Shown here in pieces: positions 8,340 through 16,790 of a DNA stretch of 64,000 bases (positions are counted from its first letter, which is position 1; each line of letters starts with the position of its first letter). Position numbers and translations under genes: made by a program. Below the pieces are notes generated by a model that did no database searches, had not been told where the DNA came from, and was given only the letters and a program-made list of their open reading frames with translations. The stretch comes from Labrenzia sp. VG12 (GTDB lineage Bacteria; Pseudomonadota; Alphaproteobacteria; Rhizobiales; Stappiaceae): positions 1,612,001-1,676,000 of the forward strand of contig NZ_CP022529.1 of NCBI RefSeq assembly GCF_002237595.1, in the 5' to 3' direction.

Positions 8340-9100
8340 CAGAAAAGCCCCCGCCGCATCACCCGCGTCACCAGATAGGCAAGTGTGCCGCCAACCAGAC
8401 CGGTCCAGAGCAGGTCAAGGCCTTCCAGGTAGAGGAAAAACACCGGTCCCAGGGCCAATCCGGCCACCATGGCCGCCTTGTCCGCATTGACCCGCGCCGC
8501 GCCCCACAGGGAACACAGGAAATAGACCGGCGTCAGCAGCACCAGCGCGCCGGCGACCATGTCCGGCAGGCGCTCAACCAGGAGATAGGCAAGGCCTGTC
8601 ATGCAGAAGACAAAGCAGGTCACGGAGCCGCCAAAGCCGATGAAAAACGGCAGGCGCCCTTCCCGCGTCATCTCCGGCAGGTTCTTCATCGCAAAGACCC
8701 AGGCGGTCACGGCAACGAAATGAGAGGCGATCAGCAGCTGCCAGGTCCGGGTCTTGCCCGGCACCTTGATAATCGGCATCAGCGCCATGGTCATGGGCAT
8801 CAATCGGACGGAGGCCAGCGCAACGGCAATCCCGGCCGGGATCAGGCCCATGCCGGAAGACAGTGCGCCGGTCAAAACGACGATGGACGGCAGCGCCCAG
8901 ATGAACCCGGTCATGGCCAGCGTTTCGGCAAGGGACAGGCCGGTCTCGCGTGCAAGCCCCGCATAGCCGACAAAGGCCGCTGTCAGGATAAAGGCCGGGA
9001 TCGACACCGCCGCGCGCGCACCACGTGCCATCCAGACCCTTGCCGGTTCCGGATCAGGAGCTGTCATCTGGTCGGAGGTCTCGTCTCCCATCGGCGCCAT
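8339..9100 (-). CDS. AzlC-family branched-chain amino acid exporter subunit
   Basis: A 253-residue inner-membrane protein with 7-8 membrane segments. It has the family features FxxGxxARExGLS-like (FVGYAGLARETGLSLAETLAMTGF) and ASVRLMPMTMALMPIIK in the second half of the N-terminal repeat. AzlC with AzlD exports branched-chain amino acids or analogues. The ATG at 9100 is used; the reading frame remains open to 9220 but that part lacks family character. The ribosome-binding site is weak (GAG). The upstream region shared with the divergent formyltransferase gene holds the palindrome at 9123-9135. Confidence 0.9.
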   Translation of the reverse strand: MAPMGDETSDQMTAPDPEPARVWMARGARAAVSIPAFILTAAFVGYAGLARETGLSLAETLAMTGFIWALPSIVVLTGALSSGMGLIPAGIAVALASVRLMPMTMALMPIIKVPGKTRTWQLLIASHFVAVTAWVFAMKNLPEMTREGRLPFFIGFGGSVTCFVFCMTGLAYLLVERLPDMVAGALVLLTPVYFLCSLWGAARVNADKAAMVAGLALGPVFFLYLEGLDLLWTGLVGGTLAYLVTRVMRRGLF

Positions 9101-9122
9101 GATCTCATTTGAAACTAAATCG

Positions 9123-9135
9123 TAAGGCAACCTTA
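9123..9135. promoter_or_regulatory. Palindrome TAAGGCAACCTTA upstream of azlC
   Basis: A 13-base inverted repeat (TAAGG-N3-CCTTA) 23 bases upstream of the azlC start and 123 bases upstream of the divergent formyltransferase gene. Its location in a promoter region suggests an operator, probably for azlCD. The cognate regulator is not in the neighbourhood and is unknown. Confidence 0.35.
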
Positions 9136-9258
9136 TAATTCGGCGCCCTGCCTGCTTGTCAATCAACGCACCTTCCAAAAGCAATCCCACATTGACATGG
9201 CAGACCTGCACACGTTGCATGACAGGGGAAGCAATGCAAAGCGTTACGGAGACAAGGC

Positions 9259-10197
9259 ATGGCAGATCTCGGCAAGGACCAATGGCTCAACCGTTATCTC
9301 AAGGGCCTGCGTCTGGCCGATCACGTTTATTCCGACCTGAGCGTGCGCTGGGGAGAGTTTATCGAACCAAGCACAGACCCAAGGCCCGTTCCGGCCGACG
9401 GCACCCTGCGACTGGCGGTCATCGCGAGCCTGCCGGTCGGTTTCCTCATGCTCAAGACGCTGCTCGCGGTGTCCAGGCGGTCTCCGGAAGCGTTCCATAT
9501 CGTCTGTGTTCTGACCGACGATCCGCTTAATCCGGATGCGAAGGTCAGTGCCAAGAAACGGATCTGGCATCATTTCGAAGAAGACGAACGCCGTCAGATC
9601 GAGGCCGAGACCGTGAAACTGGCGCTGTCAGCCGGCATCCCCGTCTTTACCGGCGACATCAAGGATGACTGGTTCCGCTCCACGCTCGCCGAGCTCAAAC
9701 CGGACTCAGTTCTGTGCTGCGGTTTCGGACAACTGATCGACAAGCCTTTTCTGCAACTTGCCAATCTGGGCGTGATCAACATGCACCCGTCGGATCTCGC
9801 CAACGGCTTCGGCGCCGGTCCGGCGCCGTTCGAGGACAGCAGGACGCGGGACGCGCAATCTACGTGCTGGACGGTGCATTTCATGAATGAGGCAATCGAC
9901 GACGGCCAGATCCTCGGGTCTTCGCCGCCGATCAATATCCGCCAGGCGGATGGCAGTTTCCCGCATGACCCGATCGCCTATTACAGCAAGGTCACCGACG
10001 GGCTTGACCATCTTGCCTTTCACACCGTCAACGCGCTGGTCGACTGGCACGAGAGTGGCCAGACGGAGCCCATGAAATCCATCGATTTCGACAGGCTTTT
10101 TTCCAGAACCATCAAGCAGCGCATGCTGGAACCCATCCGGGATTTCCCGGTTTATCTTTTTCCGGACCCGGATCTTTTTGCCGCCAGGAGCTCCTAG
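9259..10197 (+). CDS. Formyltransferase-fold protein (methionyl-tRNA formyltransferase-like)
   Basis: A 312-residue protein. The part from about residue 50 on has the formyltransferase fold: LAVIASLPVGFLMLKTLL (Rossmann-like start), CCGFGQLIDKPFLQL, then GVINMHPSDLANGFGAGPAPFE (about 173-194), where the N-M-H-P stretch and a following Gly-rich loop correspond to the catalytic Asn-x-His of Fmt/PurN/ArnA-type enzymes, and a downstream DDGQILG matches the conserved Asp. It uses a formyl-folate donor in relatives, but the acceptor is unknown and about 50 N-terminal residues are not of the family. It is too divergent to be the housekeeping Fmt. ACGGAGA precedes the ATG. Its stop overlaps the stop of the convergent SDR at CTAG. 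Confidence 0.75.
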   Translation: MADLGKDQWLNRYLKGLRLADHVYSDLSVRWGEFIEPSTDPRPVPADGTLRLAVIASLPVGFLMLKTLLAVSRRSPEAFHIVCVLTDDPLNPDAKVSAKKRIWHHFEEDERRQIEAETVKLALSAGIPVFTGDIKDDWFRSTLAELKPDSVLCCGFGQLIDKPFLQLANLGVINMHPSDLANGFGAGPAPFEDSRTRDAQSTCWTVHFMNEAIDDGQILGSSPPINIRQADGSFPHDPIAYYSKVTDGLDHLAFHTVNALVDWHESGQTEPMKSIDFDRLFSRTIKQRMLEPIRDFPVYLFPDPDLFAARSS

Positions 10198-10898
10198 ACC
10201 GACCGCGTCAGCCCGCCATCGATCCGGATGTTCTGCCCCGTGACATAGGCCGCCGCGTCGCTGGCGAGGTAGGAAATCAGGCTGGAAATCTCGTCTGAGC
10301 GGCCATAGCGCCCCATGGGGATGCGGGATCGCCGGTCTTCCTTTTCCGGCAAGCTGTCGATGAAACCGGGCAGAACGTTGTTCATGCGCACGTTGTCGGC
10401 GGCGAACTTGTCGGAGAAGAGCTTGGTAAAGCTGGCAAGCCCTGCCCGAAAGACACCTGAGGTCGGAAACATCGGATCCGGCTCGAACGTGGCGAAAGTG
10501 GAAATATTGATGACCGTACCGCCCCCTTGCGCGGCCATGATCGGCGCGACAAGGCGGCTCGGGCGGATGACGTTCATCAGGTAATAATCCATGCCGAGAT
10601 GCCAGTCCTCGTCGGAGATTTCCAGAATATCCCCTTTTGGACCGTGACCGGACGAGTTGACCAGAACATCAACACGACCAAGCTGTTCCATGGACTTCTT
10701 GATAAAAAACTCCAGGTCTTCATTGACCAGATTGGAGCCTGTAAACCCAAAACCGCCCAGCTCGGCTGCCAAGGCCTCGCCTTTGCCGGAAGAGGACAGG
10801 ATCCCCACCTTGAAGCCATCGGCGGCCAGCCTGCGTGCAGCGTCCGCGCCCATGCCGGACCCCCCGGCCGTGATCAGGGCTACCTTGCTGTCGGTCAT
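10194..10898 (-). CDS. SDR-family oxidoreductase with atypical active site (Ser-x3-Arg in place of Tyr-x3-Lys)
   Basis: A 234-residue classical short-chain dehydrogenase fold: a slightly altered cofactor loop TAGGSGMG (residues 10-17), NSSG (81-84), the catalytic-region serine in INIST (Ser133), and the terminal YVTGQNIRIDGG. At the place of the YxxxK motif the sequence is TSGVFRAGL, which aligns as Ser147-x3-Arg151, so both the acid/base tyrosine and the lysine are missing. The binding fold is kept, so it may bind NAD(P)H and a ligand without the usual chemistry. Function unknown. Upstream is a 200-base spacer to the divergent patatin-like gene. Confidence 0.8.
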   Translation of the reverse strand: MTDSKVALITAGGSGMGADAARRLAADGFKVGILSSSGKGEALAAELGGFGFTGSNLVNEDLEFFIKKSMEQLGRVDVLVNSSGHGPKGDILEISDEDWHLGMDYYLMNVIRPSRLVAPIMAAQGGGTVINISTFATFEPDPMFPTSGVFRAGLASFTKLFSDKFAADNVRMNNVLPGFIDSLPEKEDRRSRIPMGRYGRSDEISSLISYLASDAAAYVTGQNIRIDGGLTRSV

Positions 10899-11098
10899 CT
10901 CGTTTCTCCAATTGAATGCGGTCCGGGAAACCTAGGAAGCCAGGCCGCATTCAGCAAATGATATTGCTGAATGGATTGGATCAATGCTGTGAATGCGTCT
11001 CTCGGAACGCTGCGATGCTGCAAAGCACAATTGTCAATTTCAACGGTCGTAAACTGTGATACCCTAAACTCCTAATTGTTGTTTCAGGGATTTTCAAA

Positions 11099-12517
11099 AT
11101 GCCGATTGGACTGGTTCTGGGGGGCGGCGCCCCACATCTGCCGCTTATGAGTGGCGCGTTACTGGCCCTTGAGGAAGCCGGGCTTGACTTCAAGGTGATG
11201 TCGACAACCGGCGCCGGCATGTTGGCGGGCCTGCTCTATGTGTCGCCAAGTCGCCTGAATCCCGCCGAAAGCCTTGGTGAGGCACGCCGGCGCGCCTTCA
11301 GAGCCACCAGCACCATGGGCGTCGAGGACCTGATCTACCAATTTCTGCCCATCAATTACAAAGTCTTCCAGAAGCCGGGCCCGGTCGCCGAAGCACTGGC
11401 CCCAGCCTTCAACCTGTTTTTCCAGGCCCCCCGTGACACGCCGGAACAGCGCCTTTTCAGCGACTGGATGGCGCTGATGTCGGCCACCTTCATGCCCTCC
11501 AGTCTCACGCCCTGGAGCAAGGGTCTGTGTCAGCCGCCGTCCTGGATCGAAGGGCTCGTCGATTTCGACGCCTTTCTGGACAATCTCGGCGAGGCAGGTT
11601 TCCGCCTGGGCGCCTATTGCATCGAGGACCGGGCAGACGTTTCCTTCGACCGGGAAGATCTCAGCCTGGACCACTGCAAGGCGGCGCTCGCGATGCCCTT
11701 CATCTACGAGCCCTACAAGCTGTCTGACGGTGCCGGGGGTGAAAAGACCTATCTGGAAGGGTCCGCCTTCGATCCGCTGAAGCTGAACCCGGACGATGTC
11801 ATGGTCGACGGCGACGTCGATACCATCATCTTCTTCGATATTCTGGGCCATCGCAAACTGGTCGATGAACCCCGGGACCTCACCGATGCCTGGGTCCAGT
11901 CGATCATTGCCCCCCTCACCCGGCTGACGGAAAACAGTCTCGAACAATTCAAGGACAGGCGCGCACGGCACGCACAGAACCGGTTTCTGACCGCACTCGA
12001 CAAGGCCTCTGATCTGGCGGAGACCGACAGCGGCGCCTTCAAGGACAAGCGCGATCTCATTCGGGCCGAACGAGAGCTATACGCGCTGACCGACCTGCTT
12101 GGCAGCGCCGATGTCGATCTGGTGGCGTTCCAGACCGCAATGACCATCCACCTGAATGACCAGTCCGACAGCCGGCTGCAGCAACTGGCAGATCTTGCCG
12201 GCGCGGATTACGCAGCTTTTGTGCGCGAGCGTGAAATCTACCTGAAAGAGCGCGAACTGGCCGCGGGTGTTCCTTCCACCTGCACCGCTACCCACAGCCG
12301 CCGCTCCGAATTGCTACGCATGCCCTTCCGCAGGCATATTCCGGAGGATCACTGGCCGAAGATCCTCGACTGGAGCCACTCGAACCTGTCGTTCCTGTTC
12401 GAGGTCGGCTACGAGACCGGCCGCACCTTTCTGGAGAACCACAGGCAGAGACTGGAAAGTAGTCTGGGCCGACCGCTTAAGGAAACTGGAGCTACTGCTG
12501 CTGAAGCGGCTGAGTAG
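11099..12517 (+). CDS. Patatin-like phospholipase-fold protein with degenerate catalytic dyad
   Basis: A 472-residue protein beginning MPIGLVLGGGAPHLPLMSGA: LGGGAPHL (residues 7-14) is the patatin oxyanion-hole glycine loop and LMSGALLALEEAG matches the following helix. The nucleophile elbow GxSxG should come at about residues 36-40, but reads TTGAG, with Gly38 in the serine position; the distal Asp-Gly-Gly/Ala motif is replaced by LEGS (Glu220-Gly221). So the Ser-Asp dyad appears lost. About 180 helical, charged residues follow the fold. There is no signal peptide. Relatives are annotated as patatin-like phospholipases; I would expect lipid binding or regulation rather than hydrolysis. It converges on clpA, with a terminator hairpin between. 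Confidence 0.8.
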   Translation: MPIGLVLGGGAPHLPLMSGALLALEEAGLDFKVMSTTGAGMLAGLLYVSPSRLNPAESLGEARRRAFRATSTMGVEDLIYQFLPINYKVFQKPGPVAEALAPAFNLFFQAPRDTPEQRLFSDWMALMSATFMPSSLTPWSKGLCQPPSWIEGLVDFDAFLDNLGEAGFRLGAYCIEDRADVSFDREDLSLDHCKAALAMPFIYEPYKLSDGAGGEKTYLEGSAFDPLKLNPDDVMVDGDVDTIIFFDILGHRKLVDEPRDLTDAWVQSIIAPLTRLTENSLEQFKDRRARHAQNRFLTALDKASDLAETDSGAFKDKRDLIRAERELYALTDLLGSADVDLVAFQTAMTIHLNDQSDSRLQQLADLAGADYAAFVREREIYLKERELAAGVPSTCTATHSRRSELLRMPFRRHIPEDHWPKILDWSHSNLSFLFEVGYETGRTFLENHRQRLESSLGRPLKETGATAAEAAE

Positions 12518-12555
12518 CTGGAGAAGATCTTCGACCGTCATCTTCCTCCGATTTG

Positions 12556-12590
12556 TCATCCCGGGCGCAGCGGAGCGAAGACCGGGAAGA
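12556..12590. repeat. Small GC-rich intergenic repeat-like element
   Basis: The stretch from about 12556 (tcatcccgggcgcagcgg, continuing agcgaagaccggg) looks like the short palindromic intergenic repeats common between convergent genes in alphaproteobacteria. Its arms cccgg and ccggg can pair across the core. I found no second copy in this window, so calling it a dispersed repeat rests on general familiarity. Confidence 0.35.
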
Positions 12591-12609
12591 AAGATACTCG
12601 GCTCAAGGA

Positions 12610-12637
12610 AAAAGCCCCGGATCTCTCCGGGGCTTTT
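12610..12637. terminator. Bidirectional rho-independent terminator between patatin-like gene and clpA
   Basis: A perfect 12-base stem (AAAAGCCCCGGA / TCCGGGGCTTTT) with a TCTC loop, flanked by A and T runs on the two sides. It can end transcription of both convergent genes. Confidence 0.85.
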
Positions 12638-12655
12638 GCAGTTTCAGGTTCAGAC

Positions 12656-15100
12656 CTAGTCGGCCAGCGGCACTTTCGGCACCAGGCTTTTCTTGGCGCT
12701 GCCACCCTTGCCCGATGACTTGCTGTCCTTGGCAGCTGCCGCCTTGGCCGCCGGTTTGCGCTTCCGCTTCGGCTTGGGTTTGGCCTCCGTCTTGGCCTTC
12801 GGCTTCGGCGGCGTGGCACGTTCCTCGATGCTCTCCAGCAACAGGCCCTTGCCGTCTTCGGACACCGACACCTTGACCATGCCGCCCTTCTTGAGCTTGC
12901 CGAACAGCACCTCGTCGGCCAATGGCCGCTTGATGTGCTCCTGGATGATCCGGCCGAGTGGCCGGGCCCCCATCTGGCTGTCATAGCCCTTGTCTGCCAG
13001 CCACTTGGTGGCATCCTCGGTCAGCTCGAAGGTCACACCACGATCCGCCAGCTGGACTTCCAGCTGCATGACGAACTTGTCGACGACCTTGTAGACGACT
13101 TCCATCGGCAGGTTGCCGAACGGAATGATCGCGTCTAGGCGGTTCCGGAACTCCGGCGTGAACAGCTTGTTGATCGCTTCCGCGTCATCGCCTTCCCGCT
13201 TTACCCGGTTGAAGCCGACCGGCATCTTCGCCATGTCCGCAGCACCGGCATTGGTGGTCATGATCACAATGACATTGCGGAAATCGACCTGCTTGCCGTT
13301 GTGATCGGTCAGCTTGCCGTGATCCATCACCTGCAGAAGGATGTTGAAGAGGTCCGGATGGGCCTTTTCGATTTCATCAAGCAGCAGCACGCAATGCGGA
13401 TGCTGGTCGACGCCATCGGTCAGTAGACCGCCCTGGTCGAAACCGACATAACCCGGAGGCGCGCCGATCAGACGGGACACCGTGTGCCGTTCCATATATT
13501 CCGACATGTCGAAGCGGATCAGCTCGACCCCAAGCGACGACGCCAGCTGACGCGCCACTTCGGTCTTGCCGACGCCGGTCGGGCCGGAGAACAGATAGCT
13601 GCCGATCGGCTTGTCCGGCTCGCGCAGGCCTGCCCGGGCCAGCTTGATCGCCGACGCCAGGGTTTCGATGGCCTGGTCCTGACCGTAAACAACCCGTTTC
13701 AGTTCCTTGCCGAGATTCTCCAGAACCTCTGCGTCATCCTTGGAAACGGATTTCGGCGGGATCCTTGCCATGGTGGCAATGGTGTTCTCGATTTCCTTGA
13801 CCCCGATGGTCTTGCGGCGACGGGCTTCCGGCACCAGCATCTGGGACGCGCCGGTCTCGTCGAGAACATCAATTGCCTTATCCGGCAGCTTCCGGTCGGA
13901 AATGTATTTTGCCGACAGTTCCACGGCCGTCTTGATGGCATCCTGGGTGTAGCGGACCTTGTGGAAGTCTTCGAAATAGGGCTTCAGGCCCTTCAGAATA
14001 TCGATTGCGTCCGGGATGGACGGTTCATTGACATCGATCTTCTGGAACCGGCGCACCAGCGCCCGGTCCTTTTCGAAGAACTGGCGGTATTCCTTGTAGG
14101 TCGTCGAGCCGATGCAGCGAATCGCACCGGATGCAAGGGCCGGCTTCAACAGGTTCGACGCATCCATCGCGCCGCCCGACGTGGCGCCGGCGCCGATCAC
14201 CGTGTGGATCTCGTCGATGAACATCACGGCACCGGGATAGTCCTCGACTTCCTTGACCACCTGCTTCAGGCGCTCTTCGAAGTCGCCGCGATACCGCGTT
14301 CCGGCGAGCAGCGAGCCCATGTCGAGCGAGAAGATCGTGGCGTCTTCCAGAACATCCGGCACATCGCCATTGACGATCCGGTGCGCCAGGCCTTCCGCGA
14401 TCGCCGTCTTGCCAACGCCGGGATCACCGACGAAGAGCGGGTTGTTCTTGGACCGCCGGCACAGGATCTGGATCGTGCGCTGGATCTCGCTGTCGCGGCC
14501 GATCAACGGATCGATCTTGCCCTTCTCGGCCTTGTCGTTGAGATTGACGCAATAGGCTTCAAGAGCGTCCGTCTTCTGGTTGGACTTCTTGTCGGTTTCC
14601 GCGCCGGGCAGCACGTCTTCCTCGTCCGCGCCCTCAACCGGGCGGGCCTCGGACATGCCAGGTCTCTTGGCGATTCCATGCGAGATATAGTTGACCGCGT
14701 CGTAGCGGGTCATGTCCTGGTCCTGCAGGAAATAGGCCGCATGGCTTTCGCGCTCGGCGAAGATCGCGACCAACACGTTGGCCCCGGTCACTTCTTCCCG
14801 GCCGGAAGACTGAACGTGAATCACCGCGCGCTGAATGACACGCTGGAACCCAGCCGTCGGTTTGGAGTCCTCGTCACTGTCGGTAACCAGATTGTCCAGT
14901 TCCGTCTCGATATATTCAATCAGGTTGCGGCGGATCGTATCCAGATCCACATTGCACGCCCGCATGACGGCAGCCGCATCCTGATCATCCAGCAAGGCCA
15001 GCAGGAGATGCTCCAGTGTTGCATATTCCTGTTGCCGCTCGTTGGCAAAGGCCAGAGCCTGATGGAGGGCTTTTTCAAGACTGCGTGAGAAGGAAGGCAC
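12656..15100 (-). CDS. clpA: ATP-dependent Clp protease ATP-binding subunit ClpA
   Basis: An 814-residue class 1 Clp/Hsp100 unfoldase: N-terminal double Clp-N repeat (FSRSLEKALHQALAFANERQ; LEHLLLALLDD), first AAA module with Walker A GDPGVGKTAIAEG and IDEIHTVIGAGATSGGAMD, second module with GPTGVGKTEVARQLA and LLDEIEKAHPD, then Clp D2-small domain. There is no ClpB/ClpC middle coiled coil, and IGL-type ClpP-docking loops fit ClpA. It unfolds substrates for ClpP in the cytosol. The C-terminus extends about 55 residues past the usual ClpA end with a Lys/Pro/Ala-rich low-complexity tail. The start is GTG at 15100 with GAGGACC upstream. clpS lies 12 bases upstream, so clpS-clpA form an operon. 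Confidence 0.97.
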   Translation of the reverse strand: MPSFSRSLEKALHQALAFANERQQEYATLEHLLLALLDDQDAAAVMRACNVDLDTIRRNLIEYIETELDNLVTDSDEDSKPTAGFQRVIQRAVIHVQSSGREEVTGANVLVAIFAERESHAAYFLQDQDMTRYDAVNYISHGIAKRPGMSEARPVEGADEEDVLPGAETDKKSNQKTDALEAYCVNLNDKAEKGKIDPLIGRDSEIQRTIQILCRRSKNNPLFVGDPGVGKTAIAEGLAHRIVNGDVPDVLEDATIFSLDMGSLLAGTRYRGDFEERLKQVVKEVEDYPGAVMFIDEIHTVIGAGATSGGAMDASNLLKPALASGAIRCIGSTTYKEYRQFFEKDRALVRRFQKIDVNEPSIPDAIDILKGLKPYFEDFHKVRYTQDAIKTAVELSAKYISDRKLPDKAIDVLDETGASQMLVPEARRRKTIGVKEIENTIATMARIPPKSVSKDDAEVLENLGKELKRVVYGQDQAIETLASAIKLARAGLREPDKPIGSYLFSGPTGVGKTEVARQLASSLGVELIRFDMSEYMERHTVSRLIGAPPGYVGFDQGGLLTDGVDQHPHCVLLLDEIEKAHPDLFNILLQVMDHGKLTDHNGKQVDFRNVIVIMTTNAGAADMAKMPVGFNRVKREGDDAEAINKLFTPEFRNRLDAIIPFGNLPMEVVYKVVDKFVMQLEVQLADRGVTFELTEDATKWLADKGYDSQMGARPLGRIIQEHIKRPLADEVLFGKLKKGGMVKVSVSEDGKGLLLESIEERATPPKPKAKTEAKPKPKRKRKPAAKAAAAKDSKSSGKGGSAKKSLVPKVPLAD

Positions 15101-15112
15101 GTGATTTGGTCC

Positions 15113-15478
15113 TCACTTTTTTTCCATGACGCATTGCAGCGGGTGCTGATGCTTGCGCGCAAAGTCCATCACCTGGGTGACTTTCGTCTCCGCGACCTCG
15201 TAGGAGAAGATCCCGCACTCCCCGACGCCATGATGGTGAACATGCAGCATAATCCGTGTGGCCTCTTCCCGGTTTTTCTGGAAGAAGTTCTCCACAACGT
15301 GAATGACGAACTCCATCGGTGTGTAGTCGTCATTCAAGAGCAGCACACGATAGAGATTGGGCCGCTTGGTAACTGTTTTGGTTCGGGTGACGACAACCGT
15401 TCCGGCGTCACCACCGTCATTGTCATAATCAGAGCCCGCCGCCATTGCCGTTTCTTTTGCCTCAATCACTCCGGCCAT
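15113..15478 (-). CDS. clpS: ClpS adaptor of the ClpAP protease (N-degron recognition)
   Basis: A 121-residue ClpS: core YRVLLLNDDYTPMEFVIHVV with the N-degron-binding Asn-Asp-Asp, HVHHHGVGECGIFSYEVAE and a typical ClpA-binding end. The first 35 residues are a flexible acidic N-terminal extension, which in this family inhibits or steers ClpA. ClpS delivers proteins with bulky hydrophobic N-terminal residues to ClpA. Starts are possible at GTG 15481, ATG 15478 or ATG 15445; none has a strong ribosome-binding site and I use 15478. It is followed 12 bases later by clpA. Confidence 0.95.
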   Translation of the reverse strand: MAGVIEAKETAMAAGSDYDNDGGDAGTVVVTRTKTVTKRPNLYRVLLLNDDYTPMEFVIHVVENFFQKNREEATRIMLHVHHHGVGECGIFSYEVAETKVTQVMDFARKHQHPLQCVMEKK

Positions 15479-15481
15479 CAC

Positions 15482-15848
15482 CAGTTTCGCATTCCGGTCA
15501 GCAGATCACACGCAGCATGTCCGGAGCTTTCTTCCCGCGACACAGCCCGCGCTGCAGACCGATGTTCTTCTCTGGTAATCCTGCCGCGCAAGCCGCGCTC
15601 GCGCAATGGTCGATTTCATCAACATTAAGGTGAACGGTGCATTTGCTTAAGAAGCACCGTCGTCAAGGCTGAATGTAGGTTTCTTGAAAGCGATTAAAAG
15701 ATGGGGCGCTATCGCAATTCAGCGCCAACCCGCAGCGTGCCTCGGCGCGCCGGCAACAGGCATGGTAAATCTGTGCATATAACAAAACCCGGCTCCTGGG
15801 AGCCGGGTTCCAAACCTCTCAGCGCCTTTCGGCGGCTCGAAAAGATGC
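15482..15848. other. Intergenic region clpS - phasin
   Basis: There is no convincing gene. The part next to clpS should carry the clpSA promoter; the part next to the phasin holds its terminator at 15786-15809. Nothing else was recognised. Confidence 0.6.
15786..15809 (-). terminator. Rho-independent terminator of the phasin gene
   Basis: A perfect 10-base stem (AACCCGGCTC / GAGCCGGGTT) with a 4-base loop. On the minus strand it is followed by TTTTG. It lies 39 bases after the phasin stop codon. Confidence 0.8.
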
Positions 15849-16181
15849 TTACTTGGCCAATTTGCCGAGAACGCCTTCATACGGCTTGTAGGCGTCTTTG
15901 GACATGTCGGTGACCATTTCACCGAGCTTGGTCATTTCGCCGACGAAACCCTCGTAAGCGGACTTGGCGTAATCGGCCTGAGCTTCGAATGCCTTGTCGA
16001 GAGACTTGGAAGCAACCAGCTTCTCAACGGCGGCCGTGCCTTCTTCGAAGGACTTCTTCTGGTAATCGGCCATTTCGGCGGCGATCGCCTGAAAACCCTT
16101 GCTGACGGAACCGAAGGACTCCATGGCCATGTCCATGTTGTCTTTGCTCATCTTCTGGAGTTCATCAAAGTTGTTCATCAT
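15849..16181 (-). CDS. Phasin-family protein
   Basis: A 110-residue, almost wholly helical amphipathic protein with the phasin pattern (NFDELQKMSKDNMDMAMESFGSVSKGFQAIAAEMADYQKKSFEEG and later LVASKSLDKAFEAQADYAKSAYEGFVGEMTKLGEM). Phasins coat polyhydroxyalkanoate granules, though many alphaproteobacterial members are abundant stress or DNA-associated proteins without a nearby pha gene. No pha genes occur here. The frame opens at 16196; the ATG pair at 16181/16178 is preferred, with GAGGGCAG upstream. It stands alone with its own terminator and a long AT-rich upstream region. Confidence 0.88.
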   Translation of the reverse strand: MMNNFDELQKMSKDNMDMAMESFGSVSKGFQAIAAEMADYQKKSFEEGTAAVEKLVASKSLDKAFEAQADYAKSAYEGFVGEMTKLGEMVTDMSKDAYKPYEGVLGKLAK

Positions 16182-16790
16182 TTTCACTGCCCTCATCCCG
16201 CGGATTGGCCATCTCAGCGCTTGAGAGAACCGCTCTCGCCAACCTGCGTGCTTGTCGCGTTACCTAACAAGATTTCTTCGTAATGCACTGCACAAAAAGT
16301 GTCAAGGCGATTTTGCGGTGCAAAAACAACCATTACGGGTATTTCACATTTCTTACCGCAACGTAAGATTTATACACCCGAACGCGGGACAAAAATGAAC
16401 CAGATGCTCGACAACTGTTCTCGAGCTCAAGAGCCAGGTAGAGCAAAACGCTTTCTCCGACACTATCGAGATTACATCTGATGCCGAGACAACAACCACA
16501 CGCAAAGAAATGAAAAATTAACAAATAATACAAGTTAAGGCGAAGCAAATAGAAGAAAAATAGGATTTCTATTTTTCGCACACCCCCCTTAACTATGCAT
16601 TAACTCTAATAAAAATCTATTTTTTTAAGTGGTTTTTATGTCGATCATTTACACATTCGTAACCGTGATTCCATCAAATGACCTCAAGAGCGATGGGGCG
16701 GCGGTTTGAATCGCATGGGGGTTAGATCCACACCGCGCAGCTCCGAACACAAACCGCGTAACCCGGAATGGGATAGTTATAGTGTTTGGG
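16182..16790. other. Long AT-rich intergenic region between phasin and D,D-carboxypeptidase genes
   Basis: About 600 bases without a credible gene, holding divergent promoters for the phasin (left) and the carboxypeptidase (right). The part 16490-16640 is strikingly AT-rich in a GC-rich genome (for example aaaaattaacaaataatac). It contains a TTAA-N7-TTAA element at 16589-16603 (listed separately). Short open frames in it have no coding character. Confidence 0.7.
16589..16603. promoter_or_regulatory. TTAA-N7-TTAA element, candidate CtrA binding site
   Basis: The sequence TTAACTATGCATTAA has two TTAA half-sites exactly seven bases apart, the consensus of the alphaproteobacterial cell-cycle regulator CtrA. 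It lies about 190 bases upstream of the carboxypeptidase start. Such a site can occur by chance in AT-rich DNA, as here. Confidence 0.5.

Noticed and set aside
13484..15088. Long open frame (534 codons) on the + strand opposite clpA
   Set aside because: ClpA is unmistakable on the minus strand; the antisense frame is a GC-rich shadow with low-complexity composition.
16299..16481. Short + strand frame in the AT-rich spacer before the carboxypeptidase
   Set aside because: No ribosome-binding site, no family, and AT-rich composition unlike the coding DNA around it.
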